From the NCBI GenBank assembly GCA_945861415.1, contig CAMAUV010000020.1, positions 1 to 64,000 on the forward strand: a stretch of DNA of 64,000 nucleotides. The letters are read 5' to 3'. Position numbers and translations under genes: made by a program. This stretch comes from Akkermansia muciniphila. Lineage in GTDB: Bacteria > Verrucomicrobiota > Verrucomicrobiia > Verrucomicrobiales > V1-33. The notes beneath the pieces are model-generated. The model had not been told where the DNA came from and ran no database searches. It saw only the letters and a list, made by a program, of their open reading frames with translations. Positions within the stretch are counted from its first letter, which is position 1. Every line of letters begins with the position of its first letter. Of the stretch, positions 26,159 to 36,139 are shown one piece after another.

Positions 26159-27538
26159 ATGAACATTCCCGAACTCGTCGCCGCGCAGCGCACATATTTT
26201 CAGACTGGCGCCACCCAGCCGGTAGCCTTCCGGCTGGAACAATTGGAGAAGCTCCGCATGGAGTTGGAAGCCCGAGAGGGGGAACTCCTGACGGCACTGG
26301 CCGCGGATTTGGGCAAGCCGGAGGCCGAGGCATGGATCTCCGAGTGCGCCATGGTGCTGAGCGAAATCCGTCACGCAAAAAAGCACCTGCACCGATGGAT
26401 GAAACCGCGAAGCGCCGGCATGCCTCTGCTCGCTTGGCCCGGCCGTGGCCGCGTGCGCCCCGAGCCGCTGGGGGTGGCGCTGATCATCGGCCCGTGGAAT
26501 TATCCGGTGCAGCTCATTCTTAGCCCTCTGGTAGCGGCAATCGCCGCGGGCAACTGCGCTGTTTTGAAGCCCTCCGAACACGCACCGCACACCTCCGCCG
26601 TGCTGGCCAAAATCATACGCAACTGCTTCGCGCCAAGTTACGTCGCGATCGAGGAAGGAGAACGGTCCGCCGCCGAGGCCCTGCTCAGGGAGAAGTTCGA
26701 CCACATATTCTTTACCGGCAGCACCACCACCGGGCGGGCCATTATGACTGCAGCAGCCGCGCATCTCACTCCCGTTACCCTTGAGCTGGGCGGAAAATCG
26801 CCATGCATTGTTTGCGCAGATGCCCCACTCGAAATCACTGCCCGGCGCATCATCTGGGGCAAGTGCCTCAACGCCGGCCAGACCTGCATCGCCCCTGATT
26901 ACCTGCTCGTGGACCACCGCATCCGCGAGCCGCTGGTAGAGGAGTTGCGCAAAGCTCTCAGGGCCTTCTTTGGTGAGGATCCCCGCAACAGCGCGCACTA
27001 CGGGCGCATCGTTCACCGCGCTCACTTCGATCGGCTCGTCTCCTTTCTGCAGGACGGCACTCTGCTGCACGGAGGAGAATACGATGCAGAATCCCGCTAC
27101 ATCGCCCCCACGCTACTGGGCAACGTCGCAGGGGATGCGCCCGTGATGAAGCAGGAGATTTTTGGTCCCATTCTGCCGGTTCTTGAGTTCGACCGGATTG
27201 ATGAAGCACTTAGCTTCATCCGTGACCGTCCTGACCCACTGGCGCTCTATCTCTTCTCAACAGACAAAAGAACATGTCAGCGCGTGGAAATGGAAACCCG
27301 CTCCGGCGGACTCTGTCTAAACGATACGGTCGTGCATCTCCTTTGCAAAAACCTGCCCTTCGGCGGACGAGGGGACAGCGGCATGGGCGCCTACCATGGC
27401 AAGAGCGGCTTCGACCGCTTTTCTCATCATAAAACCATCGTCCAGCGTTCGTTGCGCCCCGATCCGTTGTTCCGCTACCCGCCAGTAAAAGTCAGCCTGG
27501 CAAAGCTGAAGCGGTTCTTTCCGTTCCTCATGCGCTGA
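26159..27538 (+). CDS. aldH: AldH-like aldehyde dehydrogenase, probable diaponeurosporenal oxidation
   Basis: 459 residues, class 3-like aldehyde dehydrogenase. The sequence has IIGPWNYPVQLI, FFTGSTTTGRAI (NAD site), the catalytic base in TLELGGKSPCI and the nucleophile in NAGQTCIAPDYLLVD, then EIFGPILPVL and GGRGDSGMGAYHGKSGFDRF. Several of these resemble remembered S. aureus AldH, which turns diaponeurosporenal into the carotenoic acid. Length is typical. A C-terminal hydrophobic/basic tail (KLKRFFPFLMR) may anchor it to the membrane, as in fatty aldehyde dehydrogenases. Divergent from crtP; the genomic setting supports the carotenoid role. Confidence 0.82.
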   Translation: MNIPELVAAQRTYFQTGATQPVAFRLEQLEKLRMELEAREGELLTALAADLGKPEAEAWISECAMVLSEIRHAKKHLHRWMKPRSAGMPLLAWPGRGRVRPEPLGVALIIGPWNYPVQLILSPLVAAIAAGNCAVLKPSEHAPHTSAVLAKIIRNCFAPSYVAIEEGERSAAEALLREKFDHIFFTGSTTTGRAIMTAAAAHLTPVTLELGGKSPCIVCADAPLEITARRIIWGKCLNAGQTCIAPDYLLVDHRIREPLVEELRKALRAFFGEDPRNSAHYGRIVHRAHFDRLVSFLQDGTLLHGGEYDAESRYIAPTLLGNVAGDAPVMKQEIFGPILPVLEFDRIDEALSFIRDRPDPLALYLFSTDKRTCQRVEMETRSGGLCLNDTVVHLLCKNLPFGGRGDSGMGAYHGKSGFDRFSHHKTIVQRSLRPDPLFRYPPVKVSLAKLKRFFPFLMR

Positions 27539-27655
27539 GGTCTAGCACCTGCGGGCAGGTGGCTCCATAACAGCCCGGCGCGACCACTGCCCCCACGCGC
27601 CTGCGGAGTCTGATTCCCGCTTTGCGCATCTGGACATCGTGGGCACTCGCAGGGC

Positions 27656-29593
27656 ATGACCTCCCGCTTTATTCTCATCCTTCTTGCCGCCTTCAACCTG
27701 CAGGCAGCCGCTCAGGACGCGCCCTCCGTGCAGACCGACCGCCCCGGGGCGAAACTGCTGCCTTTGCCAAAGAGTGATGACGCTTTTCACTTCATGGTCT
27801 TTGGCGACCGCACCGGAGGCCCGCCGGAGGGTCTGCTGGTCCTCGCTCAGGCCGTCAACGATACCAACCTTCTTGATCCGGATCTTGTGATGACGGTGGG
27901 TGATCTCATCAATGGCTACACGCCCACCGAGCAGTGGAAGGTAATGGCCAAAGATTACCTCGACGTCATGAAAGGACTCAAAATGCCGTGGTATCCCGTG
28001 GCGGGAAATCATGACGTCTACTGGCGCGGTGCCGGCCGCCCGCCGCAGGAGCACGAGGACAACTACGAGCAGACTTTTGGGCCTCTCTGGTATTTCTTTG
28101 AGCACAAGAAGTGCGGATTTATCGTGCTGTTTTCCGATGAAGGCGACGGCACCGGCGAGCAGCGGGACTTTACTAAGGCGAGCAATCAGCGCATGAGTGA
28201 AAGCCAGCGTAGATGGCTCGCCGCCACGCTCGCGAAAATGAAGGCTCTGCGTCACGTCTTCTGCTTCCTGCATCACCCCCGCTGGGTGCAAAAGACTTAT
28301 CCCAACGCCAACTGGGATGACGCGCACGGTCTGCTAAAAGAGGCAGGTAATGTGCGCGCAGTCTTTGCAGGACATGTTCACCGCATGCGCTATGACGGAA
28401 ACCGGGACGGCATCGACTACATCACCCTTGCCACCACCGGCGGTTCCATGCCCGGCCATTTTCCGGAGGCCGGCTATCTACACCACATGAACGTCGTCAG
28501 CGTCCGGCCGGAGGGCGTTAAGGTCAGCGCGCTGCCGGTAGGCACCGTCATCGACCCGAAGAAATACACGCCGGAACTGATCGCCGTGGTGGACGGCGCG
28601 CGGGCGCTGCCGCTGAATATGACCGCTGCGCCCATTTCCATCAACGCCAGCGGGAACGGAGCAGGGCTGGTGGAATTTAAGATCACTAACACCCTAAGCT
28701 GCCCGCTGGAACTCACCGTGACCCCTGACGTGCCCGCTGGTGAATGGATCAGCACCGCCGCTCATCTCTCCTTCAAACTTCAGCCTGGCGAGACAAAGCA
28801 GTCCTCATTTTCCATGATCCGCGTGCAGCAGGGATTCGGGGACACGCTCACGGCCCCGTCTGTTGAGTTTAGCACAGACGTCCTCTTCGAGGGCCTCCGC
28901 ATTCCACTCCCTGCACGCAAAACGGCCGTGCCTGTCAGGCTCTCGGCACTTCCGGAGGACTTTTTCAAGTCCGCGGAAAACAAAGCGCTGTCCCTCGACG
29001 GCAAGTCGGCTATTCGCGTAGATGCCGGTGCCGGCAAACTGCCTGACGGTCCCTTCACTGTAGAGGCATGGGTCAAAACTCCTGACGGCAGCACCAATGG
29101 GGACATTGTCAGTAAGGCGGAGCAAAGTGAATACGCGCTCAACGTTGCCGGCGGCGTGCCGGGATTTCACGCCTTCATTGACGGGCGTTATGTTAGCGCT
29201 ATCGGCAGCGAGGTTGTCCAAGCCGGTGTGTGGACTCACCTCGCCGGAGTTTTTGATGGCGCTGCCCTCACGCTCTACGTGAACGGCAAGAAAGCCGCTG
29301 CCGCAGCAGCAGCCGGAAAACGCGGCGTGAATCCGCTGCCGCTTTACATCGGTGCCAATCCGGATGCCAAATCCGCGCCCACCCAGTTCCTCACCGCGGT
29401 CGTGGATGAAGTCCGCCTCTCCAGCACCGCACGCTACACTGGAGCCTTTGAGCCCGCCCGCAGCCACAGCCGCGATGCTCAGACGCTTTACCTTTTCCAC
29501 TGCGACAAACTACTCGGTCCATTTCTTCCGAGCGATACCCCCGACGCCACCTACGGCACCGTCACCGGCAAGCCCGCACTTTCCGCGCCATAG
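27656..29593 (+). CDS. Secreted metallophosphoesterase with C-terminal LamG domain
   Basis: 645 residues. A signal peptide (MTSRFILILLAAFNLQAAAQ) is followed by a calcineurin-like phosphoesterase: FMVFGDRTGG, VMTVGDLINGY, WYPVAGNHDVYW, FCFLHHPRW and FAGHVHRM supply the metal-binding Asp, Asn and His residues. A middle beta region (about 300-430) precedes a LamG/concanavalin-like domain (about 440-620: FTVEAWVKTPDG, WTHLAGVFDGAALTLYVNGK, VVDEVRLSSTARY). Such proteins act outside the cytoplasm on phosphoesters, often with polysaccharide binding through LamG. The next gene, a DUF1549/1553 protein, begins about 110 bases later, so a common operon is plausible. Substrate unknown. Confidence 0.82.
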   Translation: MTSRFILILLAAFNLQAAAQDAPSVQTDRPGAKLLPLPKSDDAFHFMVFGDRTGGPPEGLLVLAQAVNDTNLLDPDLVMTVGDLINGYTPTEQWKVMAKDYLDVMKGLKMPWYPVAGNHDVYWRGAGRPPQEHEDNYEQTFGPLWYFFEHKKCGFIVLFSDEGDGTGEQRDFTKASNQRMSESQRRWLAATLAKMKALRHVFCFLHHPRWVQKTYPNANWDDAHGLLKEAGNVRAVFAGHVHRMRYDGNRDGIDYITLATTGGSMPGHFPEAGYLHHMNVVSVRPEGVKVSALPVGTVIDPKKYTPELIAVVDGARALPLNMTAAPISINASGNGAGLVEFKITNTLSCPLELTVTPDVPAGEWISTAAHLSFKLQPGETKQSSFSMIRVQQGFGDTLTAPSVEFSTDVLFEGLRIPLPARKTAVPVRLSALPEDFFKSAENKALSLDGKSAIRVDAGAGKLPDGPFTVEAWVKTPDGSTNGDIVSKAEQSEYALNVAGGVPGFHAFIDGRYVSAIGSEVVQAGVWTHLAGVFDGAALTLYVNGKKAAAAAAAGKRGVNPLPLYIGANPDAKSAPTQFLTAVVDEVRLSSTARYTGAFEPARSHSRDAQTLYLFHCDKLLGPFLPSDTPDATYGTVTGKPALSAP

Positions 29594-29700
29594 TCGTTCC
29601 GCCGCGTTTGGCGCTAAAGGCGAGTGGGCCAGCAAACTTCCTTGCGGGCATCGCTGTGAATACCGGACAAAACCGGGGCTGGTTCAGCGTATTACAGGGA

Positions 29701-32043
29701 ATGATGCACCAAACACTGCTGATGGTTTGCGTAATGGCGGTCAACCCGTGTTCGGGTGGATCTGCGGTATTGCCGGATTTGGAAAAAGCGAAGGTGTGGT
29801 GGGCGTTCCAGCCGTTGCGGCATGACCTTGTGCCGCCGGCGGTGAAGCATCCGGAGGGGTGCCGCAATGAGATCGACCGGTTTCTGATGGCGACGGCGGA
29901 GGCGGCCGGCCGGGTAGAACATCCGGCGGGGCCGGCGGATGCCCGAACGCTGCTGCGGCGGCTAAGCTATATACTGACCGGGCTGCCGCCATCAATGGAC
30001 GAAATGTCAGCCTTCGTCCCCGAGTCCGCAGCGGATTTGCCGGGCGCAGTGCAGCGGGCGACGGCGCGGATACTGGCTTCGCCGCGGTATGGCGAACAGC
30101 AGGGCCGGCACTGGCTGGACATCGCCCGCTATGCGGACACCAAGGGTTACGTCTATGGCCGGGAGGAACGCTTTTTTGTCCATGCTCACCGCTATCGCGA
30201 CTGGGTGATCCGGGCCTGCAATGAGGACCTGCCCTACGACCAGTTCCTGCGTCTCCAGATTGCCGCAGATCAACTGGTGCCGGAGCGGTCGCCGGACCGC
30301 GCCGCCATGGGGTTTCTGACACTGGGCCGTCGCTTTCTGGGCGTGACCCATGACATCATCGACGACCGTATTGATGTCGTCACCCGGGGAACGATGGCCC
30401 TGACCGTGCAGTGCGCGCGCTGCCATGATCACAAGTATGACCCGGTGACCATCCGCGATTATTACGCGCTCTACGGCGTGTTCCATGCTGGCACCGACCG
30501 GCTTGAGCCCATTGGCGAAGCGAAGCCGGACACCGAACTCGAAAAGCGGCTGAAACATTACCATGCGGTTATGCAGAAGCGCCGGGACGAAGTGGCGGGC
30601 CGGATGCGGGCCCGGGTCGCGGATTATCTGGCGGCGCAACTCGAACTGCAAAAGTATCCCGAGGAAGGGTTTGATGAAATCCTTGGCCCTGACGATTTGA
30701 ATCCGGCTGCGGTGCGCCGCTGGCGTGACTTCCTGCACGGAGCGAAAACCGGCCATCCGGTGTTCGGGCCATGGCTGGTGCTGGCGGCCATTCCGAAAGC
30801 GGAGTTTACGGCAAAAGTCGGGACGGTGCTTGATGAACTGCGGCAGCGTCCGGGCCTGAATGGCAAAGTCGCGGCCGCATTTTTATTACCCCCGGCCAGC
30901 ATGTCGGAAGCGGCGGAACGCTACGGCGTCCTGTTCCGCGAAGCCATGGCGGCACCAGCTCCGCACGATGCAGACACGGCCGTGCTGGTGGCGTTCCTTA
31001 CAGATCCGGAGTCTCTCGCTGCGGTACCGGACACCGGCATCATGAACAATGAAGCGTGGTTCATCAATGATGTCAGGGAAGAGCTGTGGAAAGCCCAAGC
31101 CGAGGTGGACCGCTGGCTGGTAAAGACCCCTGCGGCGCCGGCATGGACGGTGGTCATGGCCGACCGGAATGCCGCGTGGTTGCCCCGCGTCTTCAAGCGC
31201 GGCAATCCCGCCCAGCCCGGCGAAGAAGTGCCCCGCCGCTTCCTGACATTTCTCACGGAGGGCAGGGAGATCCCGTTCCGTCATGGCAGCGGCCGCCGGG
31301 AACTGGCTGATGCCATCGCCAGTCCTCACAATCCACTGACAGCGCGCGTCATGGTGAACCGGCTTTGGCAGCAGCACTTCGGCACAGGGCTGGTGAAAAC
31401 CCCGGGCGATTTCGGCCTGCGGGCGGAGGCGCCGGAACACCCGGAACTGCTCGACTGGCTGGCGGCGCGCTTCATTGACAGCGGCTGGAGCGTCAAGGCA
31501 ATGCACCGGCTCATTGTGGCCAGCGCGGCATGGCAAAGCCGCAACCGCCCGCGGCTCCGGCTCGACTTTGAGCCCCTGCGCGATTCCCTGCTCGCGGCTG
31601 CGGGTGAACTCGACCTCACCGCCGGCGGTCCGCCGCAGGAAGCCCTAAATGATGGCAGCCGTCGGCGCACCGTGTATTGCCTCGTGGACCGTCAGTATGT
31701 GCCGTCCACGTTCACCGTTTTTGATTTCCCGCATCCGGACGTGCTGGCACCGCAGCGGAACGAAACGCTCGTTTCGCAGCAGGCACTGTTCTTCCTCAAC
31801 AGCCCGTTTGTTGGGGCGCGGGCCAAAGCGCTGGCGGGTGCCACCAAAGGAACGCCGGAGGAGCGCGTGCAGCAATCCCACCACCGCCTCTACCAGCGCG
31901 AGGCCACGGCCAGGGAAACCGAACTGGCGCTAAAGTTCATCGCCGCCGCGGAAGCCGCACCGCCTGCGGAGGGCGGGCTCGGGCCGTGGGAACAGTATGC
32001 TCAGGTGCTGCTGCTGGCGAACGAATTCACCTACCTCGAGTAA
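29701..32043 (+). CDS. DUF1549/DUF1553 secreted protein (planctomycete-type)
   Basis: 780 residues from ATG 29701 (or 29704), which gives a signal peptide (MMHQTLLMVCVMAVNPCSGG); upstream frame is not coding. The DUF1549 part has RRLSYILTGLPPSMDEM, RYGEQQGRHWLDIARYADTK and LQIAADQL, then VQCARCHDHKYDPV, a CxxCH heme-like motif. The DUF1553 part has NPLTARVMVNRLWQQHFGTG and FGLRAEAPEHPELLDWLAAR. These exported proteins are abundant in Planctomycetes and Verrucomicrobia, often beside DUF1501 proteins and sulfatases, and are thought to serve glycan degradation, but their reaction is not established. The next gene starts two bases after the stop. Confidence 0.88.
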   Translation: MMHQTLLMVCVMAVNPCSGGSAVLPDLEKAKVWWAFQPLRHDLVPPAVKHPEGCRNEIDRFLMATAEAAGRVEHPAGPADARTLLRRLSYILTGLPPSMDEMSAFVPESAADLPGAVQRATARILASPRYGEQQGRHWLDIARYADTKGYVYGREERFFVHAHRYRDWVIRACNEDLPYDQFLRLQIAADQLVPERSPDRAAMGFLTLGRRFLGVTHDIIDDRIDVVTRGTMALTVQCARCHDHKYDPVTIRDYYALYGVFHAGTDRLEPIGEAKPDTELEKRLKHYHAVMQKRRDEVAGRMRARVADYLAAQLELQKYPEEGFDEILGPDDLNPAAVRRWRDFLHGAKTGHPVFGPWLVLAAIPKAEFTAKVGTVLDELRQRPGLNGKVAAAFLLPPASMSEAAERYGVLFREAMAAPAPHDADTAVLVAFLTDPESLAAVPDTGIMNNEAWFINDVREELWKAQAEVDRWLVKTPAAPAWTVVMADRNAAWLPRVFKRGNPAQPGEEVPRRFLTFLTEGREIPFRHGSGRRELADAIASPHNPLTARVMVNRLWQQHFGTGLVKTPGDFGLRAEAPEHPELLDWLAARFIDSGWSVKAMHRLIVASAAWQSRNRPRLRLDFEPLRDSLLAAAGELDLTAGGPPQEALNDGSRRRTVYCLVDRQYVPSTFTVFDFPHPDVLAPQRNETLVSQQALFFLNSPFVGARAKALAGATKGTPEERVQQSHHRLYQREATARETELALKFIAAAEAAPPAEGGLGPWEQYAQVLLLANEFTYLE

Positions 32044-32045
32044 CC

Positions 32046-33425
32046 ATGACCTCACTTCTCAGCCGCCGCCAACTGCTGGCCCGCATAGGCACCGGCTTGG
32101 GGTCGCTGGCCCTCAACGATCTGCTGGCTGGCCGCGCCGAGGGAGCCACCGGCCCGCACTTCGCGCCAAAGGCCAAACGCGTCATCCATTTCTTCCTCAA
32201 CGGCGGCCCATCACATGTGGATACCTTCGATCCCAAGCCGGCCCTCGCTAAATATGCCGGCCAGCCGCTGCCGGGCGAATACCTGCGCACCGAACGCAAA
32301 ACCGGCGCGGCATTTCCCTCGCCGTTCAAGTTCTCCCGTCATGGCGGCAGCGGGCTGGAAATCAGCGAACTCTTCAGCAAAACCGCCGCCCACGCCGATG
32401 ACATCGCGGTCATTCGTTCGATGCACGCCAATGCCCCGAACCATGAACCCTCACTGATGCTCATGAACTGCGGTGATTCCGCCCAGGCCCGCCCGAGCGT
32501 CGGTTCGTGGGTGCTCTACGGACTGGGATCGGAAAACCGGAATCTGCCAGGATTCATCACCCTCTGTCCCGGCGGCTATCCCATCAAGGACGTCTCCAAC
32601 TGGCAGGCCGGCTTTCTGCCCGGCACATTTCAGGGCACCTTCGTTGATTCCCAGCATCGTGAAGTCGCCAAACTCCTCGAAAACATCCGCAGCCCTCACG
32701 CCTCCCCGGCGGTGCAGCGCCGGCAACTGGATCTACTGCGGGAACTCGACAGCACCCAGTCCGGATCCATTCCAGCCGACGCCCGCATGGAATCGCGCAT
32801 CGAATCCTTCGAACTCGCCTTCCGCATGCAGACGGAGGCCTCCGACGCCTTTGATATCTCAGCCGAGCCGGAATCCATTCGCAATGCCTACGGCGATCAC
32901 GTGCACGGCCGCCAAACGCTGATCGCGCGCCGCCTGCTGGAGCGCGGCGTCCGCTTTGTCCAGCTCTGGCATGGCGCCGGCCAGCCATGGGACAATCATG
33001 ACGCCATCGAAGCTAATCACCGGAAGCTCGCCGCAGAGATCGATCAGCCCATCGCCGCTCTCATGACCGACCTCAAACAGCGCGGCCTGTTCGAGGACAC
33101 TCTCATCATCTGGGGCGGCGAATTCGGACGCACCCCATCGGTGGAACTCGATGGCGGCGGGAAATCAAAGATGGGACGGGATCACAATCACTACGGCTTC
33201 TCCGTGTGGCTCGCCGGCGGCGGCATCCGCGGCGGCACCACTTACGGGGCGACCGACGAATTCGGATTCCGCGCCATCGAGAATCCGACCAACGTGCACG
33301 ACCTCCACGCCACCATCCTTCACTGCCTCGGCTTCGATCACGAACGCCTCACCTATCGCCATGCCGGGCGGGATTTCCGGCTAACCGATGTCTTCGGCAA
33401 CGTGATCAGGGAAATTGTGGCCTGA
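32046..33425 (+). CDS. DUF1501 family Tat-exported protein
   Basis: 459 residues. The N-terminus LSRRQLLARIGTGLGSLAL is a twin-arginine signal. The DUF1501 (sulfatase-like alkaline phosphatase fold) hallmarks are FFLNGGPSHVDTFDPKPAL, APNHEPSLMLM, PSVGSWVLYGLGSENRNLPG and the C-terminal TLIIWGGEFGRTPSVE with GRDHNHYGFSVWLAGGG. It starts two bases after the DUF1549/1553 stop, the standard pairing in PVC bacteria. The two are likely a functional unit in the periplasm, possibly de-esterifying glycans; the exact chemistry is unknown. Confidence 0.9.
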   Translation: MTSLLSRRQLLARIGTGLGSLALNDLLAGRAEGATGPHFAPKAKRVIHFFLNGGPSHVDTFDPKPALAKYAGQPLPGEYLRTERKTGAAFPSPFKFSRHGGSGLEISELFSKTAAHADDIAVIRSMHANAPNHEPSLMLMNCGDSAQARPSVGSWVLYGLGSENRNLPGFITLCPGGYPIKDVSNWQAGFLPGTFQGTFVDSQHREVAKLLENIRSPHASPAVQRRQLDLLRELDSTQSGSIPADARMESRIESFELAFRMQTEASDAFDISAEPESIRNAYGDHVHGRQTLIARRLLERGVRFVQLWHGAGQPWDNHDAIEANHRKLAAEIDQPIAALMTDLKQRGLFEDTLIIWGGEFGRTPSVELDGGGKSKMGRDHNHYGFSVWLAGGGIRGGTTYGATDEFGFRAIENPTNVHDLHATILHCLGFDHERLTYRHAGRDFRLTDVFGNVIREIVA

Positions 33426-33440
33426 AGCCGGTTCGGCCCG

Positions 33441-33602
33441 CTAAAAGGGAACCACCGCACCCTCCCCTGTGAAGAGCCTGAAGCCACTCGAACGCAGCTT
33501 TGACTGGCAGATTGCCATGCCGGTCGCTTCCAACAACGGACCCATACTGCCGGAACCGTAGTTGGCGGTATCCTTGCCGGAGTCCCTCTCATCCTCCACG
33601 TC
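33441..33602 (-). pseudogene. Possible C-terminal gene fragment, unknown family
   Basis: A minus-strand frame ends at TAG 33443-33441 and reads DVEDERDSGKDTANYGSGSM, then LLEATGMAICQSKLRSSGFR and a final VVPF. It looks protein-like and has no start; upstream it collides with a plus-strand signal-peptide ORF. Probably a leftover tail of a deleted gene. Confidence 0.3.
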
Positions 33603-33609
33603 ATCTCTT

Positions 33610-34500
33610 ATGAAGCCGAAGTCGCCTTTGAAATCCCTGCTCCTGCTATGCCTCTCTGCTCAGGCTGCCGCCGCCGCACTTGGAATGTGAGCTTCTCCCT
33701 CGCTAGCGCAGGTGACACTATGGACGGCAGGGAATTTATCTCCGACTCGTGGCCGCAGGCGTCGGCTTATTATGCAGGGTCCACATGGAATGACGAAACC
33801 GGGCCGAAAGTCATTGCCCCTACCGCCGAGCCCGGCAGTTCCTTTACCCAAGTCGATGCGCTGGACAGCAAAGGAGCTGCCCCAACGATCGGATAAACGA
33901 CGGCTTCTACGACAACCCCGTATGATCTTGAGAGCCATACTCGTTTTCCGATCATCCCAGTATCCGGATGCTCAGTGGCGGGGTGCGGCGGGTATGGAAC
34001 TCGGGGAGCGGCCGTACACTACACAATCGCCTCACGATTACAAGGCTTGACTCTCTGAAGGAGTATAACATTTACATTGCCAGTTCGCGGGCTCCCGGGG
34101 TGAAGTGTTCATGGCAGATCAGGGCTGCGGGGCCGCCCAAAGTGATTGGCAATGCGGCGGCGGTGCTGGCTGCGCAATCATGGCGGCAGGGTGATAACTG
34201 GGTGGTCTTTTCCGGGGTGAAGCCGGATGCGGTCGGCACTATCGCTGTCTATGGAAAGGGAGAAGCGGGATCAGGTGCCGGAGCGTTCAGCGGCATCACG
34301 CTGAATGGATTTCAGATCATTGAAGCGATGGGTTGGCTTAGCCCGGACAAGGCGATCTATGATTTTGGCGATCCGGCGAACAACCCGGGGACGCGCTCCG
34401 TGATTTCGACCAACAATACCGGGGACAAACTGCTGTTCGGCCGACTGAAGGTGAGGATCGTCCGGTATAGGGATGAGATCCCGGAAACCCGGAACTCTCT
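33610..34500 (+). pseudogene. Fragmented secreted protein gene (signal peptide plus beta-rich pieces in three frames)
   Basis: ATG 33610 opens a clean signal peptide (MKPKSPLKSLLLLCLSAQAA) that ends at TGA 33688-33690. A second frame then reads EFISDSWPQASAYYAGSTWN up to 33896. A third, from about 33968, reads TRLDSLKEYNIYIASSRAPG, NWVVFSGVKPDAVGTIAVYG and LNGFQIIEA. The TLxxLDxxKxYNIYIASS pattern is common in verrucomicrobial exported PEP-CTERM or autotransporter-like proteins. At least two frameshifts and a stop show that it is not functional. Confidence 0.5.
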
Positions 34501-34619
34501 TAAGACAATGACTTGCCCGGGACAAAGGACGGCCACTTTGCGCAGAACGCTAACTTGCCCTCAGTTCTTCCTTGCAGTCGCAGGCTGCGCTGGGGCAGAG
34601 TAGCTGCTTTTTCCGTCTC

Positions 34620-35735
34620 ATGCCCGCCAAACGCACCTACGACATTCGCAGCCTCGCGCGCCAGTTCGCCATGCCGGGCGACTACATGAGCCACGCGCCC
34701 TGCGGCTATGGTCACATCAATGACACCTACGAGGTCCGTTTCAATCAGGCTGGCACCGCCGTGCGCTACATTCTTCAGCGCATCAATCATGAGGTCTTCA
34801 CCCAGCCGGAGGATGTCATGGAAAACATCCGCCGTGTCACTACGCACATCGCGGACAGGCTGGACGCGCTGGGGGAGCCTGATGCCTCTCGCAAAGTGCT
34901 CACCCTTATTCCCTGCCGCGACGGCCGCTTTTGGCACCGGGATGCCGAAGGAAACCACTGGCGCGGCTACTTCTACATTGAAGGCGCCGAGGCTCACAAC
35001 CACGTGAATTCCACGGCCCTCGCCGAGGAGGCGGCGCGTGCCTTCGGCGTCTTTCAGCGTCATCTTTCCACCATGGGAGGGAAAAGGCTGGCTGATACCA
35101 TTCCTGACTTCCACAATACCCGTGCCCGCTTCAATGTCTTCCGCCGCGCGGTGGAGGAAAACCGCGCCGGCCGCCGCGATTCCGTAGCCAGAGAGATCGA
35201 CTGGTGCCTCAGCCGCGAAGCCACGGCCGATTTGCTCCTTGATCTGTTCGCTGCCGGAAAACTTCCGGAGCGTATCACGCACAACGATACCAAGATCAAT
35301 AACGTACTGATGGACCATCAGTCCGGCGAAGGCCTCTGCGTCATGGACCTCGATACTGTGATGCCCGGCCTCGCTCTCTATGACTTTGGCGACCTCGTGC
35401 GCACCACCACCATTTCCACCGCTGAAGACGAGCGCGACTCCACTAAAGTCATGCTGCGCCTCCCTATGTTCGAGGCCGTTGTCCGGGGCTACCTCAGCGC
35501 GGCCAGCGACTTCCTCGCGGCGGAGGAAGTGAACCAACTCGCGTTTTCCGGGAAGCTCATCACCTTCGAACTGGCCACCCGCTTCCTCGCTGACCATCTC
35601 AACGGCGACACCTATTTCAAAACACACCGCCCCAACCACAACCTCGACCGCTTCCGTGTGCAGGTTGCTTTAGTGGACGATCTGGACCGGCAGTACTCGC
35701 AAATGCAGGACATCGTGGGGGCCGCGATGGCGTGA
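34620..35735 (+). CDS. NahK-like N-acetylhexosamine kinase (phosphotransferase family)
   Basis: 371 residues from ATG 34620. APH-fold kinase with [13 protein letters not shown] (nucleotide loop), [20 protein letters not shown], the catalytic [12 protein letters not shown] and the Mg-binding [19 protein letters not shown]. This block set is that of N-acetylhexosamine 1-kinases and related sugar kinases of the lacto-N-biose/mucin utilisation type rather than resistance kinases. It would convert GlcNAc/GalNAc (or similar) to the 1-phosphate in the cytoplasm. Nothing nearby names the substrate; a gamma-glutamyltranspeptidase remnant lies immediately downstream on the opposite strand. Confidence 0.78.
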   Translation: MPAKRTYDIRSLARQFAMPGDYMSHAPCGYGHINDTYEVRFNQAGTAVRYILQRINHEVFTQPEDVMENIRRVTTHIADRLDALGEPDASRKVLTLIPCRDGRFWHRDAEGNHWRGYFYIEGAEAHNHVNSTALAEEAARAFGVFQRHLSTMGGKRLADTIPDFHNTRARFNVFRRAVEENRAGRRDSVAREIDWCLSREATADLLLDLFAAGKLPERITHNDTKINNVLMDHQSGEGLCVMDLDTVMPGLALYDFGDLVRTTTISTAEDERDSTKVMLRLPMFEAVVRGYLSAASDFLAAEEVNQLAFSGKLITFELATRFLADHLNGDTYFKTHRPNHNLDRFRVQVALVDDLDRQYSQMQDIVGAAMA

Positions 35736-36139
35736 CTGCAAATAGACTTGGCCTGCGCCAGGTTCCAAAGTGAACAATGACCCCGGTTGTGCAGCATAAA
35801 TCCGCAGTCGGCGGGAACGATGCCTAAGCCGAATCCCCTGTAATTGCTCTGAATAAGGGAGACGATGTTGCCGTGCCGGTCCGCTATCGTTAGGTAAATA
35901 GTATCACTTACTTTGCTGTCCGTGACGCTAGGCAAATGGTCCGGCAGCATGTTATCGTCCGGTTCCGTCCAGCGGCGATGCCGGTCATGCGAAGTGGTGC
36001 GAAGGATTCTCACGAAATATCCTGCCCTCCAGCATGCCGTTCTGCCAGTGGCAGCGCGGTGGTGTTGCCGGCCACCTAGGCGCGGCTGGATGCGACCACG
36101 CTGCCCAACGGGGATCCTACCTTCTGCGCGCAGCGGCAT
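35736..36139 (-). pseudogene. Gamma-glutamyltranspeptidase remnant
   Basis: The minus-strand frame contains [20 protein letters not shown] followed by [20 protein letters not shown] and NRG. This corresponds to the region just after the autocleavage site of Ggt, where the nucleophile Thr is replaced by Ile after DT here or lies just before. The fragment is cut at the 3' side by the kinase gene end, and its 5' part is out of frame and shortened. Only about a quarter of a normal 550-residue enzyme remains. Confidence 0.55.
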
